6,009 nucleotides of DNA from JACVRW01 sp036009005 (GCA_036009005.1 DASYMP010000077.1:1-6009); one strand, 5' to 3'. Counted from the first letter of the stretch, positions 1 through 5,843 are shown. A program made the numbers and translations. Notes: generated by a model not told the origin, from the letters alone.

Positions 1-203
1 AGCACCCGCTGCCGGCGCGGATCGGGCATCGCGTGACGCTCGAGGCGCGCCGCCGTGGCGCGATCATCAGGCCGCTCGGCGACGTGGTGGTGCTGATGCC
101 GCCGCTCTCGATCGCGCGCGACGAGCTCATCCGCCTGGTGGCGATCACCGCCGAGGCGATCGACGCGGCCACATCGGCCGCGGCGCTGCCCGCAGCCGCC
201 TAG
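1..203 (+). CDS. bioA: Adenosylmethionine-8-amino-7-oxononanoate aminotransferase (BioA), C-terminal end, partial
   Basis: The frame that begins at base 3 reads 66 codons to a TAG stop at 201-203; the gene starts before the window. The visible tail contains the segment RRRGAIIRPLGDVVVLMPP, followed by LSIARDELIRLV. This matches the C-terminal end of class III (PLP-dependent) aminotransferases of the BioA type, where a V(I)xRPLGDxxxxxPPL(S/I) stretch lies in the small domain near the active site. BioA transfers the amino group of S-adenosylmethionine to KAPA to make DAPA in cytoplasmic biotin synthesis. The PLP lysine and cofactor-binding region lie outside the window, so the exact family member is inferred. 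Another class III omega-transaminase is the main alternative. The final residues are Ala-rich and look like an unconserved tail. Confidence 0.82.
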   Translation, partial: HPLPARIGHRVTLEARRRGAIIRPLGDVVVLMPPLSIARDELIRLVAITAEAIDAATSAAALPAAA

Positions 204-230
204 CGGCAATCGCGCGAATTACCGCATTTC

Positions 231-248
231 GGGGACCCCAAAGTTCCC
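231..248 (+). other. Small hairpin downstream of bioA, upstream of the protease
   Basis: GGGGAC (231-236) can pair with GTTCCC (243-248) around a six-base loop, giving six pairs of which one is a G-U wobble in RNA. The 231-239 segment is also a nine-base palindrome (GGGGACCCC). It lies 27 bases after the bioA stop with no T-tract behind it, so a rho-independent terminator is possible but not typical. A regulatory element of the protease leader is the alternative. Confidence 0.3.
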
Positions 249-250
249 AT

Positions 251-260
251 AACGGCCGTT
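251..260. promoter_or_regulatory. Perfect 10-base palindrome AACGGCCGTT before the protease start
   Basis: AACGGCCGTT is a perfect dyad ten bases before the chosen GTG start of the secreted protease. It is flanked by CCCA (246-249) and TGGG (264-267), which extend the symmetry imperfectly. Its place in the only non-overlapping gap before this gene makes an operator or 5'-leader hairpin plausible. No known regulator motif is recognised. Confidence 0.3.
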
Positions 261-269
261 CACTGGGGT

Positions 270-1619
270 GTGGGGGCAAATGTACTTCCGACGTGCGCGC
301 TTATGGCGGCCGTGGCCGTGCTCGCGGTCGCCCCCGCCTCCGCGCACGCGGCCGAGCCGAGCTCCTGGCTCGTGGGCAGCGAGGCCGGCGTGGCCACGGC
401 CGCCAGCGCCGTGCCGGGCGCCCGCATCGCTCCCGGAATCCGCGTCGTTGACGCGAAGCGCGCCTCGCGGCGCCAGCTCCGTCGGATGCCGGGTGTGCGC
501 TGGGTGGAGCCCAACAGGCGGTTCCGCGCCAGCAGCGTCGAGGCGCCCACGGACCCGCTCTTCGGCTCGCAGTGGGCGCTTCAGAGCGCACGCGTGCCGA
601 GTGCGTGGCGCACGACCGTCGGCGGCGACGTGACCGTCGCGGTGCTCGACTCGGGGATCGACTTCAAGAACGCCGAGTTCGCCAAGAACCTCTGGACGAA
701 CGCGGGCGAGCTGCCGGGCAACGGCGCCGACGACGATCAGAACGGTTACGTCGACGACGCGCACGGAGCCGACATCGTGGACCACGACGGCGACCCCACC
801 GACGGCTTCGGCCACGGCACGGCCGTCGCGAGCCTGATCGGTGCGCGCGGGGACGACGGCGTGGGCATGAGCGGAGTCGACTGGCACGTGCGGCTGATGC
901 CGGTGAAGGTGCTGGCCGATGGCGGCTGGGGCACCACCGCCACGCTGATCGAGGGCCTCCGCTACGCGCTCGCCCACGGCGCGCGCATCGTGAACATGAG
1001 CGTGAACGGCCCGGACCGCAGCCTCGCGCTCGAGCAGGCGATCCGCGACGCCGGGGCGCAGGGCGCGCTCGTCGTGGCCTCCGCCGGCAACGACGGCGGC
1101 GACCGCGACCGGGTGGCGTCCTATCCCACCTCGATCGACTCCCCCGCGCTGATCAGCGTCGCCTCGAGCGACCGCTCCGGCGGCCTCGGCTACTCGTCCG
1201 CCTACGGACGCGGCAGCGTCGACATGGCCGCCCCCGGCGCCGACGTGCTCACCGCGAACCTCGGCGGCGGCTACTCCAGCCGCTCCGGCACCTCCTTCGC
1301 CGCCGCCTACATGTCCGGCGCGGCCGCCCTGCTCCGCGCGGCCCGACCCGATGCCTCCGCCGCGCAGCTCCGCGACGCGCTCGTGGCGTCGGGCCGCCGG
1401 ACGGGCAGCGTTGCCGGCGTGGTCGCCGGCGGCGAGCTCGACGTGGCTAGCGCTCTCGCGCGGCTCACCGGCACGCCGGAGGCCACGCGCGCTCCGAGCG
1501 CAAGGACGAAGTCCAGGTCGAAGAAGGCCAGGGCGCGCAAGCGGCAGCGCAGGGCGCACGCGCGGGCCCACCGCAGGAGCGCGGCGACGGACCGGCTGGC
1601 GGTCACGCGCGGGCGCTAG
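270..1619 (+). CDS. Secreted subtilisin-like serine protease (peptidase family S8)
   Basis: This is a 449-residue protein with a GTG start; ATG at 303 is an alternative that keeps the hydrophobic signal core. Residues about 11-27 are a Sec-type hydrophobic segment ending in AHA, with predicted cleavage near residue 27. Residues about 31-88 resemble a short I9-like propeptide ending in MPGVRWVEPNRRF. The catalytic domain, about 100-400, shows all three S8 signatures: Asp127 in VAVLDSGID, His182 in GFGHGTAVAS and Ser342 in SGTSFAAAYMSG. The oxyanion Asn is Asn274 in SAGND. An Asp/Asn-rich insert (about 148-175) is the kind that binds calcium in S8 enzymes. The Ser motif has Ala at 346 where most subtilases have Pro, and Tyr at 347 for His. 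The last 40 or so residues are Arg/Lys-rich, with no sortase or lipoprotein signal. The likely role is hydrolysis of extracellular protein; the substrate is unknown. No clear Shine-Dalgarno precedes the start. Confidence 0.93.
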   Translation: MGANVLPTCALMAAVAVLAVAPASAHAAEPSSWLVGSEAGVATAASAVPGARIAPGIRVVDAKRASRRQLRRMPGVRWVEPNRRFRASSVEAPTDPLFGSQWALQSARVPSAWRTTVGGDVTVAVLDSGIDFKNAEFAKNLWTNAGELPGNGADDDQNGYVDDAHGADIVDHDGDPTDGFGHGTAVASLIGARGDDGVGMSGVDWHVRLMPVKVLADGGWGTTATLIEGLRYALAHGARIVNMSVNGPDRSLALEQAIRDAGAQGALVVASAGNDGGDRDRVASYPTSIDSPALISVASSDRSGGLGYSSAYGRGSVDMAAPGADVLTANLGGGYSSRSGTSFAAAYMSGAAALLRAARPDASAAQLRDALVASGRRTGSVAGVVAGGELDVASALARLTGTPEATRAPSARTKSRSKKARARKRQRRAHARAHRRSAATDRLAVTRGR

Positions 1620-1630
1620 TCTTCCCGCGC
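1607..1630. repeat. 7-base inverted repeat spanning the protease stop and rubredoxin promoter region
   Basis: GCGCGGG (1607-1613) and CCCGCGC (1624-1630) are perfect inverted copies around a ten-base loop. The loop holds the TAG stop of the protease and the TAGTCT hexamer. It could be a hairpin in read-through mRNA or an operator over the rubredoxin promoter. All-GC stems of this size also arise by chance in such GC-rich DNA. Confidence 0.35.
1617..1622 (+). promoter_or_regulatory. Putative -10 element (TAGTCT) of rubredoxin, leaderless type
   Basis: TAGTCT fits the actinobacterial -10 pattern TANNNT and ends nine bases before the GTG start of rubredoxin, so transcription would begin at or next to the start codon. 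No Shine-Dalgarno sequence lies in the gap. Its TAG is also the stop codon of the protease gene. No convincing -35 is visible. Confidence 0.5.
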
Positions 1631-1631
1631 C

Positions 1632-1820
1632 GTGAACGAGACCGAGACCACCGAAACACAGCAGTGGATCTGCACTTCGTGCGGATTCATCTACGACCCG
1701 GCTGACGGCGATCCCGATGGCGGGATCCCCCCGGGCACCGCGTTCGAGGACATCCCGAACGACTGGTTCTGTCCCGTCTGCGGCGCGCGCAAGCGGGACT
1801 TCGAGATCTACGAGCCGTGA
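1632..1820 (+). CDS. Rubredoxin
   Basis: This 62-residue protein starts with GTG and has the full rubredoxin pattern. Two CxxCG knuckles, CTSCG (Cys14, Cys17) and CPVCG (Cys47, Cys50), provide four thiolate ligands for one iron. Between them are YDPADGDPDGGIPPGTAFED and PNDWFCP, the conserved aromatic and Gly/Pro core of the family. Rubredoxins are small cytoplasmic one-electron carriers that pass electrons from a reductase to hydroxylases, peroxide/superoxide-reducing enzymes or other oxidoreductases. No reductase or oxygenase partner is in the window, so the specific partner is unknown. The first eleven residues are a Thr/Glu-rich extension before the first knuckle. It follows the protease by 12 bases and overlaps the next gene at GTGA, so it is probably cotranscribed and translationally coupled with the Nudix hydrolase. 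Confidence 0.96.
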   Translation: MNETETTETQQWICTSCGFIYDPADGDPDGGIPPGTAFEDIPNDWFCPVCGARKRDFEIYEP

Positions 1821-2392
1821 CCGAGCCGCGCCAGGCGGCTTCGCTGATCCTGCTGCGCGACTCCCCCGACGGCGCCGAGGTGCTGCTCGTGCAGCGCAAC
1901 CCCGAGCAGCGCTTCATGGGCGGGGCGTGGGTGTTCCCCGGCGGTGCCGTGAGCGCGGCGGAGGATGCCGACCACGCGGCAACCGCCGTCCGCGAGCTCG
2001 AGGAGGAGGCCGCCATCGCGCTGCCGGCCGAGACGGAGCTCGTGCCGTTCTCGCGCTGGATCACGCCGGAGGAGGTGGAGGTGCGCTTCGACACGTGGTT
2101 CTTCGCGGCGGAGGCGCCCGCCGGGGTCGAGGCCCGTGCCGACGGCGCCGAGTGCGTCGACGCGCGCTGGCTCACGCCCGCGGGGGCGCTCCTCGAGCAC
2201 GCCCAGGACGAGCTCTCGCTCGTGTTCCCCACGATCAAGCACCTGGAGCTGCTCGCGGAGACGAGCTCGGTGGAGGAGACGCTCGCCGCGGCGCGCGGCC
2301 GGCCCGTCGAGCCGGTCATGCCGAGGGTGGCGATACGCGACGGCGCCCCCCACGTGCTCCTGCCCGGCGATGCCGGCTACGAGCACGCCTAG
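1817..2392 (+). CDS. Nudix hydrolase, NUDT19-like
   Basis: This 191-residue protein begins at a GTG whose TG is shared with the TGA stop of rubredoxin. The N-terminal strand AASLILLRD and the segment GAWVFPGGAV lead into the Nudix box. Gly43 and Glu49 are followed by Arg59-Glu60-Leu61 and Glu63-Glu64, the metal-binding helix. The box departs from GX5EX7REUXEEXGU in two ways: two extra residues between Glu49 and Arg59, and Ala66 for the final Gly. A longer loop there and the C-terminal FPTIKHLELLAE segment resemble the NUDT19/RP2p-like branch, whose characterised members cleave acyl-CoA or CoA diphosphates. Activity here is inferred; broader nucleoside-diphosphate substrates are possible. The protein looks cytoplasmic and has no signal peptide. 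It ends with TAG. Confidence 0.9.
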   Translation: MTEPRQAASLILLRDSPDGAEVLLVQRNPEQRFMGGAWVFPGGAVSAAEDADHAATAVRELEEEAAIALPAETELVPFSRWITPEEVEVRFDTWFFAAEAPAGVEARADGAECVDARWLTPAGALLEHAQDELSLVFPTIKHLELLAETSSVEETLAAARGRPVEPVMPRVAIRDGAPHVLLPGDAGYEHA

Positions 2393-2409
2393 CGCCGCAA
2401 CCACGGCGC
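2392..2409 (+). terminator. Short GC hairpin at the Nudix stop codon
   Basis: GCGCCG (2392-2397) and CGGCGC (2404-2409) form a perfect six-pair stem with a CAACCA loop, beginning at the last base of the Nudix stop codon. The downstream tract contains only a few scattered T residues (GTTGTTT, 2416-2422), so it is a weak candidate terminator between Nudix and the RTX-like gene. Confidence 0.3.
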
Positions 2410-2412
2410 CCG

Positions 2413-2418
2413 TAGGTT
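2413..2418 (+). promoter_or_regulatory. Putative -10 element (TAGGTT) of the RTX-like gene
   Basis: TAGGTT fits TANNNT and stands 14 bases before the ATG at 2433, which would give a leader of roughly 6-8 bases. No strong Shine-Dalgarno sequence or -35 box is visible. An in-frame TTG at 2421 is too close to the hexamer to be a good leaderless start. Confidence 0.4.
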
Positions 2419-2432
2419 GTTTGCACGGTCAC

Positions 2433-3200
2433 ATGAGAAGCGCGCTCTACATCCTGGTGCTAGCGGCGGTGGCGCTCGGCGCGCTGGTGGCCGTCGCGGC
2501 TGCCGACACCTTCGTCGGCACCGACGCCGCTGAGCGCCTTCAGGGTACGCCCGGCCCCGACCAGCTCTACGGCGAGGGCGGCGACGACACGCTTGTCGCG
2601 CTCGGCGGAAGCGACTTCGTGGAGGCCGGCCCCGGCAATGACGACGTGGACGCCGGCGGCGGGCTCGACCTCGTGATCGGCGGGACCGGCGACGACACGA
2701 TCGACGGCGGCGTGGGCCGCGACCTCGTCTACGCCGGCGCCGGCGACGACGAGGTGCTGGGCGGCGCGGGCGCGGACACGATCTTCGGCCAGGACGGCAG
2801 CGACCGGCTCTTCGGCGGCTCCGGCCCGGACCGCATCTACGCGAGCGGCGGCGCCGACTTCGTGGACGCCGGCTCCGGCGACGACACGCTCTACGCCGAC
2901 GGCACCGGCATCACGCTGCTGGCCGGCGGCGGCAACGACATCGTGAGCGCGTCGGGCGGCAACATCACGGCCGAGGGCGGCGGTGGCAACGACCGCATGC
3001 GCACCGGCTCGGGGAACGACCACGTCTCGGGCGGACCGGGCGAGGACTCGATCGCCACGGGGAGCGGCAATGACCGCATCGAGGCCGCCGACGGGCGCCG
3101 CGACCGCGTGAACTGCGGCCCGGGCAGCGCGGACACCGTGACGGCGGACCGCATCGACGTGCTGATCGGCTGTGAGTCGATCTCCCGCCCAATCGGGTAG
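2433..3200 (+). CDS. Secreted RTX-like (hemolysin-type) calcium-binding repeat protein
   Basis: This is a 255-residue protein from ATG 2433. The open frame extends further upstream, but only as a shadow of the Nudix gene, and the signal peptide sits right after this ATG. Residues 1-24 (MRSALYILVL start, ending VAVAAA) are a Sec-type signal peptide or membrane anchor. Residues about 37-237 are an almost unbroken run of nine-residue RTX-type units of the form GGxGxDxUx (for example GGTGDDTID, AGAGDDEVL, GGSGPDRIY). Such units fold as a calcium-bound parallel beta-roll. The C-terminal part contains Cys228 (VNCGPGSADTV) and Cys247 (IGCESI), which could form a disulfide that caps the roll. No enzyme domain or type I secretion partner is present. 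The protein is probably extracellular; whether it is a surface-structure, adhesion or calcium-storage protein is unknown. The acidic, Gly-rich content is expected for this repeat. Confidence 0.88.
   Translation: MRSALYILVLAAVALGALVAVAAADTFVGTDAAERLQGTPGPDQLYGEGGDDTLVALGGSDFVEAGPGNDDVDAGGGLDLVIGGTGDDTIDGGVGRDLVYAGAGDDEVLGGAGADTIFGQDGSDRLFGGSGPDRIYASGGADFVDAGSGDDTLYADGTGITLLAGGGNDIVSASGGNITAEGGGGNDRMRTGSGNDHVSGGPGEDSIATGSGNDRIEAADGRRDRVNCGPGSADTVTADRIDVLIGCESISRPIG
2541..3143 (+). repeat. 27-base-period coding repeat (RTX nonapeptides)
   Basis: About twenty tandem units of nine codons encode Gly-Gly-x-Gly-x-Asp-type nonapeptides. The units have diverged in DNA sequence but keep the GGC/GAC-rich pattern. 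The register slips around residues 155-185 (segments DGTGITLLAGG and SASGGNITAEG), where units lose the central Asp. Confidence 0.8.
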
Positions 3201-3203
3201 AAC
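3198..3203 (+). promoter_or_regulatory. Putative -10-like element (TAGAAC) of the epimerase gene
   Basis: TAGAAC ends seven bases before ATG 3211, the spacing expected for a leaderless transcript. The last base is C rather than T, so the match to TANNNT is imperfect. Its TAG is the stop codon of the RTX-like gene. The seven-base gap CCCCGGC has no Shine-Dalgarno sequence. Confidence 0.35.
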
Positions 3204-3210
3204 CCCCGGC

Positions 3211-4236
3211 ATGGCGGCCGACCGGCTCACGGTGGCGGTGACCGGACCCACCGGCGATCTGGGCATCGCGATCGTCGACGCGCTCGAGCGCTCACGCGCG
3301 GTGAGGAGCATCGTCGGCATGGCCCGGCGTCCCTTCGATCCAGGCGAGCGCGGCTGGAAGAAGACGGAGTACCGCCAGGGCGACGTGACGGACGCGGCGA
3401 GCGTGCGCGCGCTCGTGAAGGGCGCCGACGTGGTGGTGCACCTCGCGTTCGCGATCCTGGACGCGAGCGATGCCACGCGTGAGCTGAACGTGGAGGGCTC
3501 GCGGCGCGTGTTCGAGGAGGCCGGGAAGGCCGGCGCGAAGCGCATCTGTTACGCGTCGAGCGTGGCCGCGTACGGCTTCCACGACGACAACCCCGATTGG
3601 CTGACCGAGGACGTGCCGCCGCGCGGATCGCGCCAGCACCCCTACTCGCACCAGAAGGCCGAGGTCGAGCGCGTGCTCGGCGAGGTGCTGCTGCGCCACC
3701 AGAACACGGTCGCGTACGCATTCCGGCCCTGCGTGGTGGCCGGACCGGAGGCGCGCACGATGCTCGAGGAGATCCCCTACTACCGGCTCGAGGAGGCGAT
3801 GCCGGACGCGGTGGCGCGGCTGCTCGGCTCGCTGCCCGTGCTGAAGCCGGTGATCCCCGACCCCGGCATCCACTTCCAGCTCGTGCACGAGGACGACGTG
3901 GCGAGCGCGTTCGCCGCCGGGGTGCGCGGGCTCGGCGAGCCGGGCCCCTACAACCTCGCCGGCGGCGGCACGCTCACGATGTCCGACGTCGCCGACGCGC
4001 TCGGCTGGTACTCGATTCCGGTGCCGAAGCCGCTGGTGGACGCCACCGCCGAGATCGCCACGCGCCTGCCGCTGATGCCCGAGCAGGTGGCCTGGCTCCA
4101 CTCGGTGAGGAAGCCGGTCCTGATGAAGACCGACCGTGCGAAGAAGCTGCTGCGCTGGCGGCCGAAGCACACGAGCAGGGCGACTCTCAAGGAGATGGCC
4201 GACGCTCAGAGAGCGGCGCGGTACAGCGCCGCGTAG
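3211..4236 (+). CDS. NAD(P)-dependent epimerase/dehydratase family protein (extended SDR)
   Basis: This 341-residue protein uses ATG 3211. An in-frame GTG at 3172 is rejected because it would overlap the RTX-like gene by 29 bases and add nothing before the Rossmann strand. Residues 7-18 hold LTVAVTGPTGDLG, the TGxxGxxG dinucleotide-binding loop. GDVTD (57-61) is the usual acidic position after the third strand. VVVHLAF (74-80) leads to the active site: Ser117 in YASSVAAYG, then Tyr145 and Lys149 in PYSHQK, giving the SDR Ser-Tyr-Lys triad. FQLVHEDDVASAF (222-234) and YNLAGGG (247-253) are the C-terminal substrate-side motifs of this family. These enzymes act on nucleotide-sugars, sterol-like or other hydroxy/keto substrates; the substrate cannot be told from sequence alone. 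No sugar-biosynthesis genes lie nearby. Its last 31 bases overlap the convergent alcohol dehydrogenase gene. Confidence 0.93.
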   Translation: MAADRLTVAVTGPTGDLGIAIVDALERSRAVRSIVGMARRPFDPGERGWKKTEYRQGDVTDAASVRALVKGADVVVHLAFAILDASDATRELNVEGSRRVFEEAGKAGAKRICYASSVAAYGFHDDNPDWLTEDVPPRGSRQHPYSHQKAEVERVLGEVLLRHQNTVAYAFRPCVVAGPEARTMLEEIPYYRLEEAMPDAVARLLGSLPVLKPVIPDPGIHFQLVHEDDVASAFAAGVRGLGEPGPYNLAGGGTLTMSDVADALGWYSIPVPKPLVDATAEIATRLPLMPEQVAWLHSVRKPVLMKTDRAKKLLRWRPKHTSRATLKEMADAQRAARYSAA

Positions 4237-5417
4237 TCCTCCTCGGACATCTCGCGGGGGTTCAGAAGCGTGGTGCCGTCGCCCATGGCGCCCTCGACGA
4301 GCGCCGGGATGCCGTCCTCCGGCACGCCCACCTGCGATAGGCGCGTGGGAAGACCGAGCCGCTCGATCAGCCCGGTGACGTACGAGGCGAGAGCGTCGCC
4401 GATCTCCGGCTCCGAGACGTCGAACAGCTCGCCGATGTCGCGATAGCGGTCGGCGATGTCCTCGGAGCCCGCGGCGTTGTGGCGGATCACGTGTGGCAGG
4501 TGGATCGCGTTGGCCACGCCATGCGGCACGCCGTAGTGAGCGCCGGCCGGGTGCGACATCGCGTGAACCGAGCCGAGCCCGATCGTGATCGCGAGGTTTG
4601 CCGCGATCAGCATGTTGCCGCGCGCCTCCTCGTCCTCCTCGCCGCGCTGGACCGCGCGCTCGAGGTTGTCGCGGATCATGCGGAGCGCCTGGAGCGAGCG
4701 CGCGTCCTGGTGCGGGCTCCAGTCCACCGACACGTAGCCCTCGATCGCGTGCGTCATCGCGTCCATGCCGGTCGCCGCGGCGACCTTCGCGGGGAGCGTG
4801 CGGGTCGTGTCCGGGTCGAGGATCGCGAGCCGAGGGAACAGCGGGAAGTCCGCGATCTCGATCTTCACGTTCTCCTCGGGGACCTTGATGACCGCCGCCA
4901 TCGAGACCTCGCTGCCGGTCCCGGCCGTGGTCGGGATGCAGGCCAGCGGCGCGATGTCGAGCGGGCGGCCCATGCCGTCGTCCTCGCGTGGCATCAGGTA
5001 GAAGCCCTCCTGCTCGCGCGCGTCGCCACCGTGCGTGAACACCACGTCCGCCACCTTGGCGGTGTCCATCACCGAGCCGCCGCCCACGGCCAAAAACGAA
5101 TCGGCGCCGGCCTCCTTGGCTGCCGCCGCGCATGCGTCGCAGACCTGTGTCGAGGAGTCCTGGGGCACCTGGTCGAAGACGCCGGCCACCTCCAGACCGC
5201 CGTCGGCGATACCCGCCTCGACGCGCTCCACGAGGCCGGTGCCCCGCACGACCTCGTCGGTCACCACGAAGACGCGCCGGGCGCCCTCCTTCTGGAACTC
5301 GAAGCCCGTGGAGCTGAGCAGGTCGCGTCCCGAGATGACCCGCGTCGTTCCGGCGTACTGGTAGAAGTCCTTGAACCCGCGCAGCGGCGTGGGATCGAGC
5401 GCCGAGCCCGCCTCCAT
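4206..5417 (-). CDS. Iron-containing alcohol dehydrogenase (group III)
   Basis: This 403-residue cytoplasmic enzyme begins at ATG 5417-5415. A TTG three bases upstream is possible, but GAGG at 5428-5425 is seven bases from the ATG and fits it better. The N-terminal Rossmann-like domain has GGGSVMDTAK (112-121), the cofactor pyrophosphate loop, and PTTAGTGSE (162-170). The C-terminal helical domain carries the metal site: Asp219 and His223 in GMDAMTHAIEGY, His285 in GSVHAMSHP and His299 in GVPHG. The 4- and 14-residue spacings match the ligands of lactaldehyde reductase FucO, and His289 fits the extra conserved His. The family interconverts alcohols and aldehydes/ketones with NAD(P). The natural substrate is not evident. 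The ATG overlaps the stop of the upstream SCP2 gene by one base, so translation is probably coupled, and the pair suggests a lipid-like or hydrophobic alcohol. It ends inside the epimerase gene. Confidence 0.95.
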   Translation of the reverse strand: MEAGSALDPTPLRGFKDFYQYAGTTRVISGRDLLSSTGFEFQKEGARRVFVVTDEVVRGTGLVERVEAGIADGGLEVAGVFDQVPQDSSTQVCDACAAAAKEAGADSFLAVGGGSVMDTAKVADVVFTHGGDAREQEGFYLMPREDDGMGRPLDIAPLACIPTTAGTGSEVSMAAVIKVPEENVKIEIADFPLFPRLAILDPDTTRTLPAKVAAATGMDAMTHAIEGYVSVDWSPHQDARSLQALRMIRDNLERAVQRGEEDEEARGNMLIAANLAITIGLGSVHAMSHPAGAHYGVPHGVANAIHLPHVIRHNAAGSEDIADRYRDIGELFDVSEPEIGDALASYVTGLIERLGLPTRLSQVGVPEDGIPALVEGAMGDGTTLLNPREMSEEDYAALYRAAL

Positions 5418-5836
5418 CAAGCAGCCTCGAGCAGGTCCTCGCGCCCGTCTTCCTCGAGCAGCGAGCGGTAGCGCGGGAAGATCGGCTTCGTGAGCGGCAC
5501 GAGCTTGAGGATCTTCGCCACGGGGCCCTTCGCCTTCATCTGACCGCGCGCGAGCGCGACCGTCACGTTGACCTTGCCGAGCCAGAAGCGGTGCGCGGTG
5601 TCGGCGTCCATGGTCATGACGACCTCGGGCTCCATCGTGGTCTCGCCACAGTCCACCTGGCCGTCGCCGTCTTCCATCAGGCTGACCGTGATCTGGGACT
5701 CAGGCTCGCGGTACTGGTACTGCACGATCGTGTTGGCCTTGCGGAACTTCGGGGCTAGCTCGTCGTCCTCCGCGAGCTGCTCGAACAGCCTCCCGATGTA
5801 CTTGTAGACCTCGTCTGCATCTTTGAAGTAAGCCAC
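5417..5836 (-). CDS. SCP2 sterol-binding domain protein
   Basis: This 139-residue single-domain protein starts with GTG (MAYFKDADEVYKYIGRLF). Its length and pattern fit stand-alone SCP2 (sterol carrier protein 2) domains: an amphipathic N-terminal helix, beta strands around residues 36-55 (IVQYQYREPESQITVSLM), an acidic stretch, and the characteristic MDADTAHRFWLGKVNVTVAL segment (76-95). After that come ARGQMKAKGPVAKILKLVPL residues (96-115), equivalent to the G-x-(I/M)-x-x-x-G-(D/P) part that closes the hydrophobic tunnel. Such domains bind acyl-CoA, sterol-like or other hydrophobic ligands and often serve lipid catabolism in actinobacteria. No signal peptide is seen, so it is cytoplasmic. 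It begins ten bases after the thioesterase stop, and its TGA overlaps the dehydrogenase ATG (TGATG). The ligand is unknown; it may present substrate to its neighbours. Confidence 0.88.
   Translation of the reverse strand: MAYFKDADEVYKYIGRLFEQLAEDDELAPKFRKANTIVQYQYREPESQITVSLMEDGDGQVDCGETTMEPEVVMTMDADTAHRFWLGKVNVTVALARGQMKAKGPVAKILKLVPLTKPIFPRYRSLLEEDGREDLLEAA
5425..5428 (-). promoter_or_regulatory. Ribosome binding site of the alcohol dehydrogenase
   Basis: GAGG on the minus strand lies inside the end of the SCP2 gene, seven bases before ATG 5417 and four before TTG 5420. This decides in favour of the ATG. It is one of the few clear Shine-Dalgarno sequences in the window and belongs to an internal gene of the minus-strand unit. 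Confidence 0.55.
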
Positions 5837-5843
5837 GGGCGGA

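Noticed and set aside
219..1571. A 450-codon open frame antisense to the protease
   Set aside because: It is the complement of the protease codons, with biased low-complexity composition. The protease on the other strand has all S8 signatures.
1965..2432. An upstream extension of the RTX-like gene into the Nudix gene
   Set aside because: The extension is an Arg/Ser/Pro-rich out-of-frame reading of the Nudix gene. The signal peptide begins directly at ATG 2433.
2541..3143. The 27-base-period repeats considered as a CRISPR or non-coding array
   Set aside because: The repeats are in frame, diverged and encode RTX-like nonapeptides; there are no constant repeats with unique spacers.
3184..3197. 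CCCG/CGGG inverted repeat at the end of the RTX-like gene, considered as a terminator
   Set aside because: The stem has only four pairs and no T-tract follows; too common by chance in this composition.
2460..3545. A 361-codon minus-strand frame opposite the RTX-like gene
   Set aside because: Its Ala/Val/Gly repeats mirror the 27-base repeat of the real gene; no independent motif or start signal is seen.
3292..5133. A 613-codon open frame on the minus strand, across the epimerase and dehydrogenase
   Set aside because: It is rich in Arg, Gly, Ala and His with no domain pattern, and it covers two genes with complete catalytic motifs in other frames. Long antisense frames are expected in very GC-rich codon use.
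4479..5471. A 330-codon plus-strand frame opposite the dehydrogenase
   Set aside because: It is Arg/His/Val-rich with no recognisable domain, and it lies over a full-length iron alcohol dehydrogenase with all metal ligands.
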